DNA of 32,861 bases. Source: Chara braunii (lineage: Eukaryota > Streptophyta > Charophyceae > Charales > Characeae). The position numbers were made by a program, and so were the translations under genes. Of this stretch, positions 10,561 to 20,278 are shown in pieces; position 1 is the stretch's first letter; each line of letters opens with the position of its first letter. Where the stretch lies: positions 837,381 to 870,241 of the forward strand of contig BFEA01000241.1 of the NCBI GenBank assembly GCA_003427395.1, written 5' to 3'. The notes beneath the pieces were generated by a model. That model worked only from the letters and a program-made list of their open reading frames with translations. It was not told where the DNA came from and searched no databases.

Positions 10561-10999
10561 GGACATGTTTGACTAAGAATCTGAACGACCCCCCCCCTTC
10601 ATCGAGAGTGGAATGGTTCCCGTTCGACGGGAATTCGGACAGTGAGGAAGAGGAGCAAAAGGAAGGGGCTACTCAGGGTAAGGGGGGGGAGAATGAGGTG
10701 GAGGAAGTAAGGAAAATGTTGGACAAGTGTTTCGATCGGATGGTCATACCAAACATGTCCAAGTTCGCTAAATTTGAGAGAAAGGGCAACACAGTCACCA
10801 TGACTGCGTTTCCTGCTGTTGAACAGACACAGGTAGAATGGATAAAAGACGACGCTGTTGTAATGTTTTTTCAGGGTAGTTTCAAGTCACTGTATGCTGA
10901 CAAGAAAGAACAATGCATCCGGAACTTTGAGGATTTCATCCTTCCTCAGAGCATGCACCACAAGGGAAGGGGTAGAGTTCACAGGAGGGACGCAACGCC

Positions 11000-11593
11000 A
11001 TGTCGTATTTCCCAAGGGACAAGAAATTGATTGAGCTAATGTTGAACATGAAAAATCACAAGATTAAGGTAGACGGCAACACATACAAATTAACATTCAA
11101 AAAATGGATGTCGCCTGTTGAGCTAGCCGCCGAAAAAACAGAGGCGGAAATTAGTAAAATTTGGGTAATGGCTCTGCGTGTCCCGTGGTTAGGTGCTCCA
11201 TTTGTCAAATCTCATATTGAATTCGTTGTGGGGAAGGTTGCAAAGCAATATCCTCCCGAGCGGTACGATGAGTGTCCCAAGTTAAACAATCTGAAATTTG
11301 ACATTCCCCGGGATAAGAAAGACAGAATTCCGGAATTTTTGGATTGGCCACAAACGAATGGCACAAGTATCAGGATACAGGCAGTCACCCAGTTGACTGA
11401 CTGGTGCTCGATGTGTTGGGAATACGGTCACACATCAGAAACCTGCCCCCAGAACATTGAGATCAATACTGTGCAGCAGAGACAGAACCGGGGGGGAGGG
11501 TCACAGGCCCAGTTTCTGGGGGCAACGGTCGTGCAGGCCAGAGGGGGGCTGAGGGCGGGAGTCGGATGGCTTCCCAGCCCAGGCCAACACTAG
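11000..11593 (+). pseudogene. ORF1 segment: DUF4283-like region and CCHC zinc knuckle
   Basis: An open segment of 197 codons. The first ~100 residues have the layout of the DUF4283 region of plant L1 ORF1: a beta-rich stretch ending 'FKKWMSP', then 'IWVMALRVPW' where the family usually has W-V-x-x-x-G-[LV]-P. A retroviral-type zinc knuckle C-x2-C-x4-H-x4-C follows, encoded at 11405-11446 (CSMCWEYGHTSETC). This predicts single-stranded nucleic-acid binding. After the knuckle the frame enters G-rich sequence and ends. The upstream strand of the same domain (FTGGTQRHVVFPKG) is encoded in another frame at 10978-11020, so the domain itself is split by a frame change. Confidence 0.7.
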
Positions 11594-11643
11594 CAGGGTA
11601 ATTCTCTGCACACCCAAACATCAGTCAATGGTGCCGCCCAGAT

Positions 11644-12504
11644 GTGTGCACCGTTTGCCTTCAGGCAGTCCGGGAGACAGGGGGGGGAACCAGTTCAGCA
11701 TCCGACAGGCACAGCCTCCACGTCGGCAATGGTCGACCACCAGGCCCCATTTTTGGGAAGGGGGTTATGTCGGGCTCAGCTTACACTGAGAACCCTGCTA
11801 CCGAGGGGAAGGGTAAGCTGGGGAAGACAGCCGGGACGGTCCACCAAGCAAGGAAGGACCCATTGGTACCTAGCCCTGTTGGGCCGACCCACTCACCAAT
11901 CACAATTTCACAGCCTGCCGTAAAGGATGCAACAGGCGTCGCTCAATCTACCAAATTAGGAACAGAGGAGGGGGGGAATGTAGTGGGCACACCCTCCCTC
12001 ACCCAGGGTATGACGACCGGCCAGAGGGAGGACCCGAGTGGGGCAGGGCCCAGTGACAGCACTGATACAACCAGTATAACCAGTGCAAGTGAGAGAAGTG
12101 TGACCCAGATTAATGATCATGGGGCCCTTGGGGGCCAATCGTTATCCAACCGGAAGGGGCTTTCGGATCTGAAAGAAACCAAAGAATACTTGGTATTATC
12201 CAGCAAGGTATGTCAAGGGGGGGAGCAACCCTCCCTTGCAAACCCGGGATCGCAGGCTGCGGGACAGGAAAGCCCACTTCTCACGGCAGACCTGAAGCAA
12301 CCTGTAATAGTTCCAGGAGGCGTTGGTCCCTGCGGTGTTGAGTCCATGGAGAAACACACAATTGTTGGATCCCACCTAACCCCAGAAGATACCTACGAAG
12401 TCATGAGACTTCAGACAATAGGAGCGATGCATGCTCTCAAGAAGAGGAGGGGGGGTTGGAACCGTCAAGGTCACCGATGGTACCGTCTGACCAACAGGGC
12501 TTAA
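11644..12504 (+). pseudogene. ORF1 segment: low-complexity linker
   Basis: About 270 useful codons, rich in Gly, Ser, Thr and Pro, with no recognised domain, typical of the disordered linker of plant L1 ORF1. The frame joins the zinc-knuckle segment if the G7 run at 11490-11496 is shifted and the TAA at 11599-11601 is ignored. It leaves frame again at the G7 run 12449-12455. The first codon of the open stretch is GTG, so I do not regard this as a separate gene. Confidence 0.6.
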
Positions 12505-13319
12505 CGGTTGGTAGGATAGGGGACTCAGATGGGTCGACAGATGAGGAAGNTCCTTCCAGAGAGAAGANGGGGANAACTCTATCCCCAGGGAAAGGGAGGA
12601 AGCAAAAGAGAAACGTAACAGTCACTGCAGGGAAGGCGCAGGGAGTCAAGTACTTGGTTCCACTTATCTACAGGAAAACCACGGAAGGTATTGTTTTTCT
12701 CACATATAGCATTGGCACGAACATCAAGTTGATTACCCCCAAACCGGTCGACAGCAGCCCATTGCAGGCAGAGATGTTGTTAAAAGTCAAAAATTACTTG
12801 GGTCGTAACGCCCCAGTTCGTGCAGTACCGGGTATGGGAACCAGGAGGATACAGCGGGCAGGTAATGACCACAGCAAAGTGCAGCTGTTCATTGCCCCAT
12901 TTGACGTCAGACCCAGCGAGGGGGACCTTGAACAGCTGGCTCAGAACAAGGGGGGGTGGTGTCCGCTTCAATGGTCAAAAGACGAAAATTTGCTACATGC
13001 AAACATGGTCTATACAGCGGAGGGGATATCGGGGGATGTTCTAATTGAATACAACCAACAACTCTTTGCAAACACTAACCTTTTTTCTGCTTACTTCGAC
13101 AGGCTCCTCTCCTCACCATGGCAGGGCAAAGGTGACAACACAGAGGTAGGTGAGGAGAGGAAGAGAAAAATCACGCTCTCAACGGCTCAGACGGGTCCGA
13201 TCACGACATTCAAGATTGTGGTTACGGTCGGCACTGCGGATGGGGAGACAGTTTCAACTTTCCCCCCGCATGACTTTTCCCTTATCCAAAACTTAGAGGG
13301 ACAGTGCCCCAATGAATAA
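12456..13319 (+). pseudogene. ORF1 segment: C-terminal region of unknown fold
   Basis: A 287-codon open stretch with three ambiguous codons near its start. After a basic, low-complexity beginning (GKGRKQKR), residues ~60-280 have normal composition with hydrophobic strands (VKYLVPLIYRK, VQLFIAPFDV, TFKIVVTVG) and look like a folded domain. I do not recognise it. It ends at TAA 13317-13319, which overlaps the ORF2 ATG. That makes it the true end of ORF1 rather than an independent gene. It has no internal stops, unlike ORF2. Confidence 0.6.
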
Positions 13320-14091
13320 ATTAAAAGTGGCCTCCTAGAATATTAGAGGGCTTGGGGATTCAAACAACAAAATGAAATGGGCAAGGCTCAAGACATGGAT
13401 CCACCAGAAGGGAGTCCATGTCATTCTACTCCACGAGACCAAACTGAACGAAGACAAAATAGAGGAATCAAAGTGGAAATGGCAGGGGCCTCAGTTTTGG
13501 GCCCCTGCGGAGGGTACCAAAGGTGGCACAGGGATTCTTTTTCACAAGGATCTAAATTTGTCAATTGTAGACGAATTCTCGGACTCCCTGGGTCGCTGGT
13601 CATGGGTTTCAGTGGCCATCGAGGGTATAGAATGGACCTTTGCGTCGATCTATGCCCCGGTGGACAGACGGGGAAAAATTCAGTTCTTTGAAACCTTATC
13701 GAAGATCCTACCTGACAATAGGAATATGGTACTTGGTGGGGACAAGAATGCCATTCTGGATCCGATCCTGGATTCCTCGGTAGCGGACCCTATAAGGAAT
13801 GATACATTGGCGATGTGGGATTTAATTGAAAGTATGGAGTTGACAGACCCCTTTAGACAGTTGCACCCTCAAGTCTCAAAATTCACATGGGTGTCACACA
13901 CACCCAGACATGACAAGACTTACACCAAGCTAAGACTAGACTTCCTACTGGTCAGAGACAAGGCGGCTGAATGGGCCATGGAGGTCTCCATGCCCTTTGA
14001 CTCCCTCTCTGACCATAGGCCGGTCGTGGCCAGCTTTGTCTCGGATGGGCATATCACACGGGGTAAAGGGTATTATAAACTAAACTCATAA
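13312..14091 (+). pseudogene. ORF2 segment: AP-like endonuclease
   Basis: Exonuclease-endonuclease-phosphatase fold that nicks target DNA in L1 elements. Visible signatures in order: NIRGLG (13339-13356, catalytic Asn), HETKL (catalytic Glu), GGTGILF, IYAPV, LGGDKN (usually GGDFN; the aromatic residue is replaced by Lys), LRLDFLLV, and SDHRPVV near the end (catalytic Asp-His). TAG at 13336-13338 sits where the family has the Trp of 'SWNIRG'. A second stop, TAA 14089-14091, follows 'YYKLNS', and the same frame continues at once with ILRDKG. The intact open stretch without the first stop starts at ATG 13372. Confidence 0.9.
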
Positions 14092-15030
14092 ATCCTCCGG
14101 GACAAAGGGCTAGTGACGTCAGTTAAGAAATCTCTGATAAAATTAAGGGAACTTAAACATTTTTATGAGTCTGATACGGAATGGTTGGAGGTCTCGAATA
14201 GGATGGCAGCGACGGACTTGATCCTCGCGTCCCGGTTTAAAGCCTTCAACAAGCACATGGAAGAAAAAAATTGCATTCGAAAAATCGAATGGGCGGAAAA
14301 TAAGTTGGAAACGGATCCCATCAATGGCGCCTCTTGGCTATCCAATAGAAATCATTGGAAGGATGTATTGGAAAATTTACAAATAGAAAAAGAAAAAGTA
14401 TGGGCAGAGAGGGCAATGGTTAAGTGGATGGATGTCGGGGACAGCATGACAAAGGAAAATTTTAAACGCTTGTCGAAGCGGAACCTTGAAGGCTCTTCCA
14501 CGATAGTGGAGCTGGATCACCCCTTCGACACGTTCAAACCTAGAGCAAAGGACACAAAGACTATACTCAAGTATGCAAGGCTATACTTCATGAGTATCCT
14601 GACCTCAACGAGGCCGCTTCACCCGGACCCCAGTGATGACGCACTCCAAGCTACGATGTGGGAGGCATTTGACTCGCGTCTGCCCACCCAAGGTAAATTG
14701 GACCTCGATAGACCCATCACATTGGAGGAGTTGAACTTTACTTTGAAAAGTATGCAACGAGGCAAATGCCCGGGCAGTGACGGGCTACCAATGGAGTACT
14801 ACAACTGCTTTTGGGAAATCCTGGGTCCGGTTCTAGTAAATATTTTCAACAACGTGTTGGGAGGGCAGGATTTGGGGGAGGATATGCGGTTGGGTATAAT
14901 TTCACTGTTGTACAAAAAAGGAGATAAGGAAACATCAGGAACTGGCGCCCCATTTCTCTTCTCAACACTTCCTATAAATTTCTGGCTAAGTCCCTGGCTA
15001 ACAGGCTCAAAAGATATCTGTGGAAGTTAG
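14092..15030 (+). pseudogene. ORF2 segment: RT N-terminal part
   Basis: Same frame as the endonuclease. It contains the linker motif WMDVGDSMTK, which corresponds to the plant L1 'GD-N-TKFFH' stretch, then RPITLEEL and CPGSDGLPMEYY (RT fingers), then GIISLLYKKGDKE. After about 14935 the expected N-W-R-P-I-S-L-L-N motif is read in another frame (from 14940), so a one-base loss lies between. The annotated end at 15030 is therefore out-of-frame sequence. Confidence 0.88.
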
Positions 15031-15170
15031 TAGGGGTGGAGCAAGCCGAGTTCGTACAAGGAAGGAACATTCTCAATAACATCATGCTAACAATTGAAGC
15101 TCTGGAAACCATGGACAGGGTACCAACCGGAGGTAGTAGCCCTCCTACCAGATCTCGAAAAGGCGTACGA
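14940..15170 (+). pseudogene. ORF2 segment: RT fingers/palm in a second frame
   Basis: In this frame the sequence reads N-W-R-P-I-S-L-L-N-T, then LANRLKR, then EFVQGRNILNNI, the usual order before RT motif A. It stops with TAG at 15171-15173. The frame change back to the next segment falls between about 15115 and 15150. Confidence 0.8.
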
Positions 15171-15927
15171 TAGAGTAAATTGGGAGTTTGTACTTGACAC
15201 CCTGCGATTAGCTGGATTTGGGGAGCCTTTCTGCACGTGGGTGAGGGTCCTTTACACAAAGGGGGTGGGGATGGTAATGGTGAACGGGGAAGTTTCATGT
15301 CCATTCTCTCTCACTCGCTCGTTAAGGTAAGGGTGCCCTCTCGCCCCCATGCTCTTCGTCATTCAGATGAAAGTTTTACTATCCTTGATTAGGAAAAACT
15401 CGGAAATTTGGGGGCTGCGCCTGCCCAACGGGCAGGAATGCAAGGCATCGGCAATGGCCGACGATCTGTTCGCCTTGTCCATTAACACTACAGATTCGTT
15501 AGAAGCCCTCAAATGTTGTCTTGACCTGTACTCTAAGTTTTCAGAAGCTCTTGTCAACTGGCCTAAGTCCACCACGATTACCAAGGATGGGACTAGCATG
15601 TCTGTGAACTGGGGGTTAAAATGCTTACATGTGGGGGAATGTGAGCGTTTCTTGGGAATTCAGGTCAGCATGATAGACAGCAAGAAGACGGCGAGTTGCT
15701 TGGTGGAACGAGCAGTCATCTCCAAAATTGGCAAACTGGCAGCGGTGAAGGGTACATCTATTTTTGGGCGTGCCCTTTTTTTAAACTTTTCAGTTTTTTC
15801 GCAGATTTGGTACCCAGAGGCGATAAGAAGTTTGGAGATCAAAACCTACGGGAAAATCTGTCAGTGTCCACAAGGTACCTGTGGAAAGGAACGGACAAGG
15901 ATGAGGTGGGCTACATTGCTAAATTAG
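15094..15927 (+). pseudogene. ORF2 segment: RT palm with catalytic motifs
   Basis: The RT catalytic core. Motif A is LLPDLEKAYDRVNW; its first Asp is a metal ligand. TAA 15328-15330 replaces the Gln of R-Q-G-C-P-L (motif B region), and the frame continues as GCPLAPMLF. Motif C reads AMADDLFAL: both catalytic Asp residues are present but Met replaces the usual Phe or Tyr before A-D-D. VNWPKST and FLGIQV follow, as is typical of plant L1. After about 15865 the conserved F/Y-L-W-K-G is in a different frame. Confidence 0.92.
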
Positions 15928-16535
15928 CATGGAAAAAGGTGGTGGGCGGAAGATAAGATGGGGGGTTGGGTCTCAAAGACCCGGAATTGCAGGTTAACGC
16001 ACTGTTGGCCAGATGGGTGATTGAACTCCTTGGTGACGAGGCTGATCACCCATAAAAGGAGCTAGCGGCGGACATTCTCATGAAAGAATGGGAGTTACGA
16101 AGAAGGGAGGATGTGTGGTTGGCTCTCCTCACACCTTCCTTGGTGAAAGGGTATATGAGCTCCCCCGTCTGGCGGGATATACTTCGAGCATGGTCACACA
16201 TTATGCCGGTACGTCTCAGGGAACCTCGGACCAAGGATGAGATACTCGCACAGCAAATCTTTGAGAACACACTTATCTGCGATGACAGTGGGATCCCCTG
16301 GTCAGCCAGTGATGGCACACGACAGTTCGGCAAAAGCTGGATCCAAAGGGGGATTTCAAGGATTGCGGATCTGATGAACCAGGAGCTGGTACAATGGAGA
16401 TCTCAAGCAGAACTGAAAACGCATCTGCATCATCTGAGGGCAGTTCAAGAAAGACTGCAAAGCATATTGAACAGCATTCCAGCAACCTGGAAAGAGATCC
16501 TAGCGGATCCACTCGCAACTTACGAAGGGCACTAG
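15866..16535 (+). pseudogene. ORF2 segment: RT connection region
   Basis: Reads RYLWKGTDKDEVGYIAKLAW, then GGLGLKDPELQVNALLARW, the standard plant L1 order after the RT (L-W-x-G ... GGLG-[LI]-[KR]-[DN]). TAA at 15954 and 16053 interrupt it, and the last clean stretch is 16080-16535 (151 codons), ending at TAG 16533-16535. No catalytic role is expected here beyond linking the RT to the C-terminal knuckle. Confidence 0.85.
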
Positions 16536-17588
16536 GTGGTGCAAGGTGGCGTGGCTGCCCCGTCAGAAGTCTGAAAGGTCTTAACCATATTAGATAAAGA
16601 ACATGCCGTGGTCAGTCCTTACAACATCTTGGAGAAGAAGGCCAAGCAGGGACACATCTTGCAGGCGGCGGAGGTAAAGGTGGTGCCGTTACAATGAGTC
16701 GCGTCGGTAGTGGTCTGCTCTAAGAAGACAAAGAGTGGCGTCGAGGAACTCTTCTGTCCTATGGGGAGTACGCATGTTGGTCAATTGAAGGTCATTCCCA
16801 CGCTGTGGGGTTGGCATTTGCTGGAACCAGCTAGATCCTTTGATCTGTTGGAGTATACCCCCTTGGTGGGTTACCAGACTCAGAACAAGTCCTGGTCACT
16901 ACCGTTAGGGGTCAAGAACAGGTGGGAGATGGAAGCCAAGAATGGGGCGCAGAGAAAGGGGGGCATCTCTTCTGCCACCCTACGAAAGCTCTGGCGAAAT
17001 CTCAAACGCATCCCATCTGCAAAGATGGGGAGCTTGGCGTGGATGCAATCTCATCGAATAGTGCTCATAGCAAGCTGGCTCGCAGTCAATAGCATGTCGG
17101 TCGACACCGAATGCCGCAGGTGCAGACGAGCGGAGGAATCAGCTACTCACCTGTGGTGGGGATGTATTGAGTCCAGAAGGATTTGGGATTGGTGGGCCAG
17201 TTTGTGGCGGGATAGAGTTGAGGACCTNGTGCAGTGGGATGAGGGGNTTGTGGTCGATGGCGTGCTGCATAATGCAAAAATAGTGGGGCAGGGTTGGGTG
17301 TATGTAGCCATGGCATGCAGGGCAGCAATTATGCAGGTCATCTGGAAACTTAGAAATGACAGAATTTTCAGGTCAAAATTCTACTGGGATGTCGCTATCA
17401 AAAACCTGGTGCTAGGAGGAGTTCGGTCTCTTGTCTGCGCAGACTGGAGACGGACCAAAAGGGCGTCTAACAGGAGAGCGGCCAGGGACCGGTTCTTTCG
17501 ATCATGGGGCCAGAAGATAAGATTCTTAAAAACTACAAGTACGGGCATAGTGCTAGAGCAGTGGCTATTGGGTCCAAGGCCGCCGTGA
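16536..17588 (+). pseudogene. ORF2 segment: C-terminal zf-RVT-like region
   Basis: Same frame as the preceding segment, with TGA at 16572 and 16695, then open from 16710 to 17588 (292 codons). It carries the zf-RVT signature: RIVLIASWLAVNSMS, then CRRC followed by eight residues, HLWWGC (C-x2-C-x8-H-x4-C), then WKLRNDRIF. A basic tail rich in Arg follows. Two ambiguous codons occur at 17228 and 17247. This domain usually closes plant L1 ORF2, so the stop at 17586-17588 is probably the natural one. Confidence 0.88.
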
Positions 17589-18051
17589 GTGTATTCAGGG
17601 GAATGGGAACATAGAAACATGGGAAGATTAGCAGCCAAGGTTTCATGCCCGGAACACAGGGAAAAACAGCCTCATTCTTGGAGTGAGGAATTCTGACCTC
17701 CATGAACTATCAGAAAGTGGACATTCTAGACGGTATCTTAGGCTCTGGGTAGAGTTGTACTCAGGGATCCCATGTCATTATGCAACTTGGTCAAGGGATT
17801 TCATACAGGCTTGCTAAATACTCTGTATATGGCGCCGGAATAGGTGAAGAGGCTTGTATAGTCCACAACGGAGCAGACCATACGAACAGTCTGATTGCAG
17901 TCTTGATAGAATAGGAATTGCTATGAGGGGCGCTGGTCCCCATCTCCAGCAAAGACGGGTTATGATTCAGTCGAACATGTATTGATATAAGGGATGTTGG
18001 ACCCGTTTTCCGTCAGGTGCAGCGCCCCACGAATAGATCGGAGCCTAGTTT

Positions 18052-18087
<36 letters not shown>
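17589..18087 (+). other. LINE 3' UTR and poly-A tract
   Basis: About 465 bases without a coding signal, then A's at 18054-18087. The A tract directly abuts the right copy of the target duplication, as expected for target-primed reverse transcription. Confidence 0.85.
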
Positions 18088-18091
<4 letters not shown>

Positions 18092-18097
18092 GTATTC
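18088..18097. repeat. Target-site duplication, right (GTTTGTATTC)
   Basis: Exact match to 10551-10560. Confidence 0.75.
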
Positions 18098-18550
18098 TTA
18101 TTTTAAATAACATATATATATTTTTTAAGAATTATACTGTTAATTTCAAATTTGATTTATAGTCCTATAAATTAATTTTCGTAGAGTTCGGTTTTGTCTG
18201 AAAATGACTTATAGTTCTATAAATGCGTATTCACCAAATCTTTTTTTTTTTTACATCTTTCAAGTAGGTCGTGTAGTCTTTGAAAATAATCACGTTCGAG
18301 TTTTCATTTTTGTCAATCTACCGAGACTGACTTATAGTCATATAAGAGGATTTTGCAAGAAAAGTTTTTCTTGCACATTTTGAGGAAATCTTGAATTTTC
18401 ACCTGTTTTTTTTTGCCTCATTTATAAAAAAACAGTTAAAAATGTTAGTTTGTTTCAAAAATAATAGTTTGACTATTATTTTTTTATTCTACAAAAAAAT
18501 GTGAGGTTTGTCGTTTTGTTAGGTTTTTATGAATCTAGTGTTATATATGG
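18088..18550. mobile_element. Right part of the putative DNA element split by the LINE
   Basis: It ends at 18504-18550 with 'ttttgttaggttttt' and 'gttatatatgg', the inverted match of 10063-10104. Three copies of the palindromic motif TTATAG-n2-CTATAA lie at 18157-18170, 18209-18222 and 18332-18345 (the last with one mismatch). Such repeats near the ends resemble subterminal transposase-binding sites, but no family was identified. Confidence 0.45.
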
Positions 18551-19239
18551 CTGACAGGAGTCTCACTATGATTGTGAGAAGAGATCATCTCATATTATAT
18601 ACCTCTTTTATATATGTACATACATATACCTTAGGTATTCGCGCGGCTTACTGTGACCGTGTGTAAAGGTTAAATAGATTACACTTTAAGAGAAAAGGAA
18701 GATCCTCTTTTGTCCTTTGTTTTTTAGAGTTTTTATAGTTGGACGTTGGAGTCCGTGACAGTCGCTAAAGTCAAACTCATTGATTTCCCTCCTGGCCCTG
18801 GATGATGAAGTTTGTCTTCAAAGCCTCGACAAACGAACACCACCATAGGTATGAACATGTGTACCACCCACTCTCTGAAGGGTGCAGAAGAGGGTGTGGT
18901 GATCAACCGCCTTGGTGCCTTGGCGTATCTAGCGTCGAGAGATTAACCCCTCAAGGCGCGTGTCAATCGACACTTGAGTGTCGAGCACGACCCTCGAGAC
19001 TATCGAGGACTGCGTGACTATGGGTACTACATAGTACTTCATCGTTTCGACTACTTGCGTACACTTGCATTGCTAGTCAATATGAGAAGACCCTGCATCC
19101 GCACAGTTTTATAGTAAATCTCACACGCATCACCTATCCGATTTTTGCATCGGAAGGTTATGGGTTGAATACTGAAGGGACTAAGAGTGTTTCATTTGTT
19201 TTATTTTATGTGAATACTTCATTTTTATGTTTGTAGTGT
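18551..19239. other. Spacer with small hairpins
   Basis: No gene is recognised. Small inverted repeats are visible: tcgacact/agtgtcga at about 18967-18984 and cctcga/tcgagg at about 18992-19008. Confidence 0.4.
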
Positions 19240-20275
19240 AGTGTAACACGTAGTGAGTTGTATGCGTCTTAGTCGCCCGACGACGAGACTCGCTTGGGAC
19301 TTCAGCCTCTCAATGCGTCAGTTCGTGTGCGGGTCCGATAGAGGTGTAAGACCACGCGTACCCCCTATGCTACAGCGTACGCACCCTCAGGTGGCTGACC
19401 TCTGCAATTGCAATTGGTTAGCTTTCGTACTATGGACTGGTAACTCGACAAGGATACGCCCATCGAAGGGAGGTGACAGTTCCCGCAGGTGGAGGTAAAT
19501 TTGTACCTCGCTTATGTCGTAGGGGCTCGTGAGAGGTATGGCTGGCGCACTCGGCCGGAGCGGCTGCAGAAGCTCCATTTGTATCATGAATGACCAAAAT
19601 TTTGCGTGACGCGGCCGGGAGGGTCCCCCTATGGGACAGATGCGCCCGACAGTGCAAATCACCATGATAGCACAACGTCGAGATCATGATGTCGAGCAAC
19701 ACTATCATGATCCGGATCTCAAAGACGAATGCAAAGATCACGACCACCTGGAGGAACGACCAACTGATGACGAAGAAGGTGACCACCGTGGAGAAATGTC
19801 CAACTAATGATAAAAAAAGCGACCACCATGGAGGAACGACCAACTGATGACGAAGAAAGCGATCACCATTGAGGAATTGTCTCGCTAAAACGGTGAGCGC
19901 AGCAATTGTCGGGAATAAGAGGGTCATCAGCATCACCTGCGAATGAAATAGTTGGAGTCAGGATAATGAAGGAGCATCATCGCGAAGAGCGGCACGAGGA
20001 TGACATTCGCGCAACCATAACGATTACAATGGCGATTATGATAACGACAATTATCACAATGTTCAATATGGAAATGAATCTTCCGCTAGGACACAGCTTG
20101 ATACATTCACATATTCTCATAAGGGTTTTTACTCCACGTGAAGCTCGTGAAGCTGACACCGACAGACATGCTGCCCAAACGCAAGATCTGGTTTCACAAA
20201 TCAACTCACCTTATCCGATAACCCCAGTCTGATCTCTTATTTCACTCGATTCTGATGGAACTGAGTGATATCTCA
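19240..20275 (+). mobile_element. Decayed LTR-retrotransposon leader-like region, copy 1
   Basis: 19330-19500 aligns with 26670-26830, and 19515-19700 aligns with 27360-27730 (shared words 'gtcgtagggg', 'ggcgcac', 'gcgtgacg-ggccgg', 'atgggaca'). An ATG at 19632 opens a 58-codon frame beginning MGQMRP and rich in His, Asp and Glu, ending at a TAA at about 19806. Downstream at 20010-20130, one frame is rich in Asn, Asp and Tyr. This could be the start of a gag-like protein, but no protease, RT or integrase is present. The assignment rests on layout only. Confidence 0.35.
19742..19885 (+). repeat. 40 bp tandem repeat (3.6 copies)
   Basis: Copies begin at 19742, 19781, 19821 and 19861 with 'gaccacc', lengths 39, 40, 40 and a partial copy. 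The core is 'gaggaacgaccaactgatga'. The 40-base period breaks the reading frame, so expansion happened after coding was lost, or the region never coded. Confidence 0.8.
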
Positions 20276-20278
20276 ATT

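Larger units (their letters stand above)
10569..13319 (+). pseudogene. LINE ORF1 (nucleic-acid-binding protein), broken
   Basis: The presumed RNA-binding partner of the reverse transcriptase. The reading passes through all frames: from 10569 (no ATG; TTG is the first codon of the open stretch), through a short second frame at about 10972-11030, then 11000-11593, then a frame that includes an in-frame TAA at 11599 and runs to about 12450, and finally 12456-13319. At least two changes fall on G7 runs. The total is about 900 codons, longer than I would expect for a plant L1 ORF1. The acidic N-terminus (an SDSEEEE stretch) is low complexity. The true start is unclear because coding-like sequence begins almost at the element's 5' end. 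Confidence 0.75.
13312..17588 (+). pseudogene. LINE ORF2 (endonuclease-reverse transcriptase), broken
   Basis: The catalytic polyprotein of the element, about 1425 codons. The start is ATG 13312, overlapping the ORF1 stop, and it gives the expected opening M-N-K-L-K-V-A-S. In-frame stops in the best reading are TAG 13336, TAA 14089, TAA 15328, TAA 15954, TAA 16053, TAG 16533, TGA 16572 and TGA 16695. Frame changes lie near 14935, 15115-15150 and 15865. Domain order is endonuclease, reverse transcriptase, connection region, zf-RVT-like knuckle, then a basic tail. Confidence 0.9.
10561..18087 (+). mobile_element. L1-type LINE retrotransposon, decayed, near full length
   Basis: A 7.5 kb non-LTR retrotransposon. 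In order it carries ORF1 (DUF4283-like region, CCHC knuckle, long linker, unrecognised C-terminal region) and ORF2 (AP-type endonuclease, reverse transcriptase, zf-RVT-like CCHC), then a 3' UTR and a poly-A tract of about 34 bases (18054-18087). It is bounded by the 10 bp duplication GTTTGTATTC. Such elements insert by target-primed reverse transcription, with ORF2 nicking the target and copying the element RNA. This copy has many stops and frame changes and cannot encode active proteins as assembled. Single N calls at 12550, 12568, 12573, 17228 and 17247 show consensus uncertainty. Confidence 0.93.
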
